From Saururus chinensis (taxonomy: Eukaryota > Streptophyta > Magnoliopsida > Piperales > Saururaceae): a stretch of 64,000 nt of DNA. Shown here in pieces: positions 59,591-64,000 of the stretch (position 1 is its first letter; each line of letters begins with the position of its first letter). A program made the translations under genes and the position numbers. The notes under the pieces are model-generated. The model saw only the letters and a program-made list of their open reading frames with translations. It did not search any database and had not been told where the DNA came from. The DNA is taken from assembly GCA_035235625.1 (NCBI GenBank), contig CP141140.1:41163351-41227350 (forward strand), written 5' to 3'.

Positions 59591-59809
59591 AGTTCAGTTT
59601 TTTTAAAATATCTATTTTAATCTAAATTTAACCCCTGTCCCTATTCATACATTTCACATGTTCCATTCCACAAGTTCCATTTCATTTTACACATTTCATG
59701 CATATTGACATCATTGAATACAAACAAACATCATTATAAATGTTTATCAAATATATTACACACAAGGGGAGAACATAAAACAACGCAAATATCACAATCT
59801 CCTACATCC

Positions 59810-62082
59810 TCAACCTCGGCCTCGACAGTGTTGTACTATCTCCTCCTCATGATCTACCAGTTCTGACTCAGGCTGTGGCTCCAGCTCAGGATGTGGCTCT
59901 ACCTGTAGCTCTGGCTCCGGCTCAAGATGTGGCTCTAGCTTTGGCTCCGGCTCGGCATAAGTAATAAATGGTTCAACACGAGCTGGTCGATGTCGTCTAT
60001 GATATAAAATCGGCTCTGCCTGAGCTACATATGCAGTGACTCCAAATGATGAACATGGAGGAGAGCTATGTGCTACTCATGATGATGGAATATCATGGAA
60101 TGAAGAGTGCATCAGCGGTGTCTGAGTGGCCTCATGGACAGGATAATCTCTGGAGACATCGTAATCACTGACTGAAGCAGTGGCAAGCTACGAATGACAT
60201 CATTATGCTCCCTAATCACCGACTGACATGCTGCTAATAAGTCATCGCTTGAAGTGTAGGTGTTAATTGCGTCAGTCAAATGCGTATGAGTATGTCGAGC
60301 TAGACCAAGCTATAAAAAAAAATTAAAAGTTAGATAAATAATTAATAAGAAATAAGAAAATAATATGTGCCTTAATTAACAAAGTTATACTTACCAAAGC
60401 TGCCTCAGACGCTCCCCTAGGCTGATATATCATCTCCTCTATATCGTCGCGGGGCAAAATATATCGTCGTGTAATCGATAAATACGACTGTATATATGCG
60501 CTATGCACATCTCGCGATGTCGTAGCCATCTCCCCTCCGATAAGAGTGGCTCTCCTATCCTCCCATCGAGCGATATATGACGCATGATGTAATGTCTAGT
60601 CGGTAATATGGTGGCCCTGTCGAGTGATGCGATGGATATACTCAATCAACAGGAGACGGTGGGACCCCTTGCTCTAGGTTAAATTGGAGTATTACCTGAT
60701 CTAGCACATACATCTCTACTATCTTGTAACATATTAATGGAGTTCGAGATAGCTACATGTCTCGACTGTCAGTACATAGAGGAGGTAAGGTAGCCAATAC
60801 TTCCAGTGAGTATGGCTGCCAAATAACCTATACAATATATAAAGATAATTTAGCTTAAATAACAACAATATGTTTTATAAACACTACAAAAAAAATTCAA
60901 CACACAACAAAAATTACCTGATATAGCCGCTAGTGGTCTAACTCCCCTCTGTACAATCGAAGGACTCCTTGTGGATTTTTTGTTCTCTTTCTCCGAACAT
61001 TCCACCTTAAGGAGTTATATTTAAAAAATGAGTTTAACAAATGTATATAAAACAATGCTAAAATTTTCAAGTGTTAAACAAAAATAAAGCCTACCTTGCG
61101 CCTAACGGAGCATCCTTGGCTAAGCGACCCATCTCAGCACTTGGTCGTCCGACGTGTAAATGCTCCCATGACCATAGCTATGTCAGAAAATATGAACATA
61201 TTAACTAAAATGCAAGAATCATACATGAAAAAAACTATTTACAGTTATAAATCCATTTACCTGAAGAAGGGTCAGGCAGCCTGCAATCCCCAATGTCATG
61301 GCCTGACATGCTTTCCCTAACTCTCAGTATAAAAATGCAAGAGTGGCACTGCCCCATGAATATGCACCCACCATGTCGAAATCTTCAAGGAGGGAGAGAT
61401 AGGCCACATGTACATGGCTTCTCGTGGTATCCGCAAATATCATCGCTCCAAGTAGATGTAAAAGATAGGCTTGTGCATGCTGCTCGATAACTATATCTGT
61501 AGCATCAGCTGGGAGCTCTTGAAATTCTTGTAAGAGCCATCGAAGGCTCACTCAACTACCACGCATGAATGTAGCAGGAGGAGCTCTACCAAGGAGTTTA
61601 ACTAAAATATCACCATGAGCTCCTCCTGTTGTGCCCATCACAGCATGACCATCGATGCAAAGTCCTAATAGAACTGCCACATCCATGAGAGTGATGGACA
61701 TCTCTCCATAGGGCAAATGGAACATTTGCGTCTCCCTCCTCCATCTCTCAACAAGAGCTGTCAATAAAGGCTGATCGAGATGAACGTATCTAAGATGAAT
61801 GAAATGCCCAAATCCCGCTTGCTCAATATAGGGAAGCACACGATCATCCACTGGCCAATGATGGAGATACTAAAGTGTCCGGTGCATTCAAGGCACCCAG
61901 GGTCCTATAATAAATTTAACATTTATAACCCATCATGCTATATCAGCTAAAACAACAAAAAAAATTAAAAAGAGTTATCATACCTCTCCTCTCCAAATAG
62001 CTGCCGACCTATGTGTCTCTTGCTATGAAAGTATAGAATCATCAATCGGGCCTGGCTCGTAAGATCGATCTGCATGATCCAT
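59810..62082 (-). pseudogene. Plant mobile domain (PMD, MAIN-like) gene, copy 2
   Basis: Same layout as copy 1 on the opposite strand. The start MDHADRSYEPGPIDDSIL is at 62082. The core lies around 61851-61330: LTALVERWRRETQMFHLPYG, GEMSITLMDVAVLLGLCIDG, GGAHGDILVKLLGRAPPA, then SLRWLLQEFQELPADATD and AHAYLLHLLGA-like text. Later exons include the ATLIGGE-like and YLSITRRYILPRDDIEEM segments near 60645-60400. The C-terminal tail is shorter than in copy 1 and ends with a brief CRGRG run at 59810. In-frame stops and frame changes are present, at different positions from those in copy 1, so the copies decayed independently. It lies downstream of, and in the same direction as, the copy 2 transposase. 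Confidence 0.85.
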
Positions 62083-62179
62083 ATGATCTGCAAATGGAGA
62101 ATTAAGATTACATCATTATTCATCAGGAACATATGCTCATACCTAAAATAGAGAGTAAATAAATAGATTAATTATATTT

Positions 62180-64000
62180 TTACCAATCAACAGGAGGATT
62201 TTGACATGATTTACTATTGTGCCCACTTTGTTTACACCTCCTGCATTTATATCCCCCTCTACCATCTCTCTCCATAGTTCTACGGTCCATTGTATTCCTA
62301 ATGCAAACTGACTGTGGGTGACCGGGTTGCCTTGTTGCTATCGGAGGGTATAACACAAAAGGTATATCCCTCTCCCAATATTCCCGACCATGAGGTGACG
62401 AAAATTCTGCCGCATACACATTTTTATAAGTGGACGATGTGTAAAACAGTGATGCCTGTATCGGCTCCCACCGCTTTGCCCACACGGCGATAAGGTGAGT
62501 GCAAGGATAACCATAAACCTGAGGGATGTTGCATGTACAAGTATGCATTCTCGCATTTACCATAACCTTCCGGCCACGAATAGACATCACTTCGTACTGA
62601 CCGTTGTTAATCCGATTAACTACATACTCCCCAATTTTTCTTGTTTGTTCTCTCATTATTGCTTCCGCTTTAGGAGTATACGGGGTGGCCATGGCAGATG
62701 CAGCAGATGATCGTTTAACAAAAATTTTTATGACCCGATAAAAAATAGCTGACACTAAAGCCTGCATAGGTAATCCTCGTGCCCCCTTCAAGACGCTATT
62801 TAAACTTTCGGCCATATTTGTAGTCGTCATGCCAAACGTCCTAAAACCCCCGTGGGCAAGGGACCACTGGGCAGGATGTAATTCTCCTCCTAAGAGGAGA
62901 TGTTTTGCCCTAGGACTCTCCTGACCAATTAAGTCCATTTTAGCATCAAACTTTTCTACTGTAAGTGTACAATCTGCTGCCCCAATCAAGTCCGTCAGTG
63001 TATCATTTTTGAACTCCTTAAAATTGGCTTTTATGTGACGGATACAATAACGATGGCGGTACATTAGCTTGAGAAGAACCACAGGCACGACCTTTCAGAG
63101 CCCCTTATGTCGATCTGAAATAATGACGATGTCTGTCATGCCCATTAGTACATGATCCCTCAGTTCCATTAAAAACCATTTCCAATTGTCTCCATCTTCC
63201 TTCCCGACAAGCCCGAATGCTAGATGAAATAAACCACTGTTTCCATCTATAGCCGTTGCAGCCATATGAGCACCAGGATATCTGCCATACAAGTGAGTAG
63301 CATCAACACCAATCACAGGGAGGCAATGTCGAAACCCCGCTATAGACAGCCCAAATGCCCGAAACAACCGCTTAAATCTCCTACACATGCCACCATCTGC
63401 ACAACGTACTTCATCATCCTCTAAGCGGTAGTAGGTGTCAGGATTCGCTTCTTGCACCGCCCTTAGGTACATTGGCAACAATTTGTATGATTCTACCCAA
63501 TCCCCATAATAGCCTTGATCACCATATTCCTTGCTGCCCATGCTTTCTTATAAGATATGTCAACATGATACTTCTCCTTCATTATTTGAATAATATCCCC
63601 TGGTGTGAAAGTTAATTCGGCTTGGATAGCGGGCATTATGACCTTCAAAATAAAGGAGGCACTGCACTGCATATGATCTGTGCTAAGCTGGGCATTTCGA
63701 CATGTGTGATCATCTTTATACATCTTCAATTTAAAGTACCCACCACCCCTTTTTATGGAGCCATGAACTCTCCATGGGCAAGTACTATCAATGCACTTCA
63801 CTGTATACTCCGACAAATTTGTTCGTACAACCTTATATTCGACATGATTTTGAATAGAAAACTCTTGCAAGGTTGTAACGAATGCTTCTTTATTCTCAAA
63901 GATGCGGCCAACATATAACCCATCTTCATTTTGTTGGTCCATATCCATGGCAAAATTGACTGCCACATCTATCTCTTCATCTGTGATGTGTGCATATAGT
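62180..64000 (-). pseudogene. Mutator-like transposase, PMD-associated, copy 2 (runs off window)
   Basis: Minus-strand counterpart of the 42.9-45.4 kb gene; the N-terminal part lies beyond the window edge. Reading from 64000 down: DNA-binding domain (CIDSTCPWRVHG, DHTCRNAQL near 63800-63690), transposase core with VIGVDATHLYG (about 63300) and VIISDRHKG (about 63110), CIRHIKANF, MAESLNSVLKGARG (about 62810), SWIM finger CTCNIPQVYGYPCTH (about 62540-62500) and the C-terminal knuckle YKCRRCKQSGHNSKSC, ending VDW at 62180. Two single-base losses relative to copy 1, near 63510 and 63090, split it into three frames. Its 3' end is intact where copy 1 is shifted. In a stretch compared by eye, about 93 of 100 bases match copy 1. 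Confidence 0.88.

Noticed and set aside
1-64000. tRNA, rRNA, CRISPR or bacterial-type operon features
   Set aside because: None seen on reading both strands; the content is plant nuclear DNA and no cloverleaf-like or rRNA-like segment stood out. A dedicated RNA search could still find a small one.

Overview
This is an AT-rich piece of a flowering-plant nuclear genome. The evidence is a host gene with plant-type introns (a mitochondrial Obg GTPase), Mutator-like transposases paired with plant mobile domain (PMD) genes, an L1-type LINE with an RNase H domain, Ty1/copia and Ty3/gypsy-like LTR material, and hAT and (TA)n-inserted MITEs. I cannot fix the species; a long-lived or repeat-rich angiosperm is a reasonable guess. 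I see no rRNA, tRNA or CRISPR.

Layout. 0-6.2 kb: gene-free sequence with a diverged duplicate of the region just downstream of the Obg gene (about 0.3-2.0 kb) and an old LTR relic (2.8-3.56 kb). 6.2-15 kb: LTR-type repeats, including a 944-bp palindrome with TG/CA ends and 5-bp duplications (6226-7169), a probable solo LTR (7416-9775), and two opposed copies of one LTR family, one carrying a nested solo LTR with a perfect 5-bp duplication (11237-13008). 15.2-16.3 kb: a non-autonomous hAT element with an exact 8-bp duplication. 18.1-22.3 kb: a minus-strand LINE split by a 1980-bp foldback element (19881-21860) with 9-bp duplications. 23.7-28 kb: a worn copia-type fossil with LTRs and gag. 29.2-31.7 kb: another copy of the 10-15 kb LTR family. 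32515-35739: a 3.2-kb solo LTR with perfect 11-bp ends, a perfect 5-bp duplication and two internal minisatellites.

The only confident host gene is OBGM on the minus strand (CDS 37810-40255, five coding exons, 525 aa predicted, with a further 5'UTR intron). Upstream of it lie its GC-richer leader/promoter zone and an unrecognised GC-rich ORF (42.5-42.85 kb).

From 42.9 kb to the end, two related Mutator-like elements sit tail to tail: copy 1 on plus (transposase 42937-45373, PMD gene 45471-47834, hairpin-rich tail to about 48.39 kb) and copy 2 on minus (tail from about 59.28 kb, PMD 59810-62082, transposase from 62180 past the window edge). Both are decayed. The spacer holds gene-free sequence with a GC-rich palindromic MITE inside a (TA)n tract, a young Ty1/copia element (52393-58717; LTRs differ at 3 of 208 positions) carrying a nested solo-LTR-like insert, and a short GC-rich ORF that may be an orphan first exon.

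The most interesting signals are the hairpin array shared by the tails of both PMD-Mutator copies, where paired bases have changed together, the 1980-bp foldback with a tandem array at its loop, and the LTR-like palindrome at 6.2-7.2 kb.
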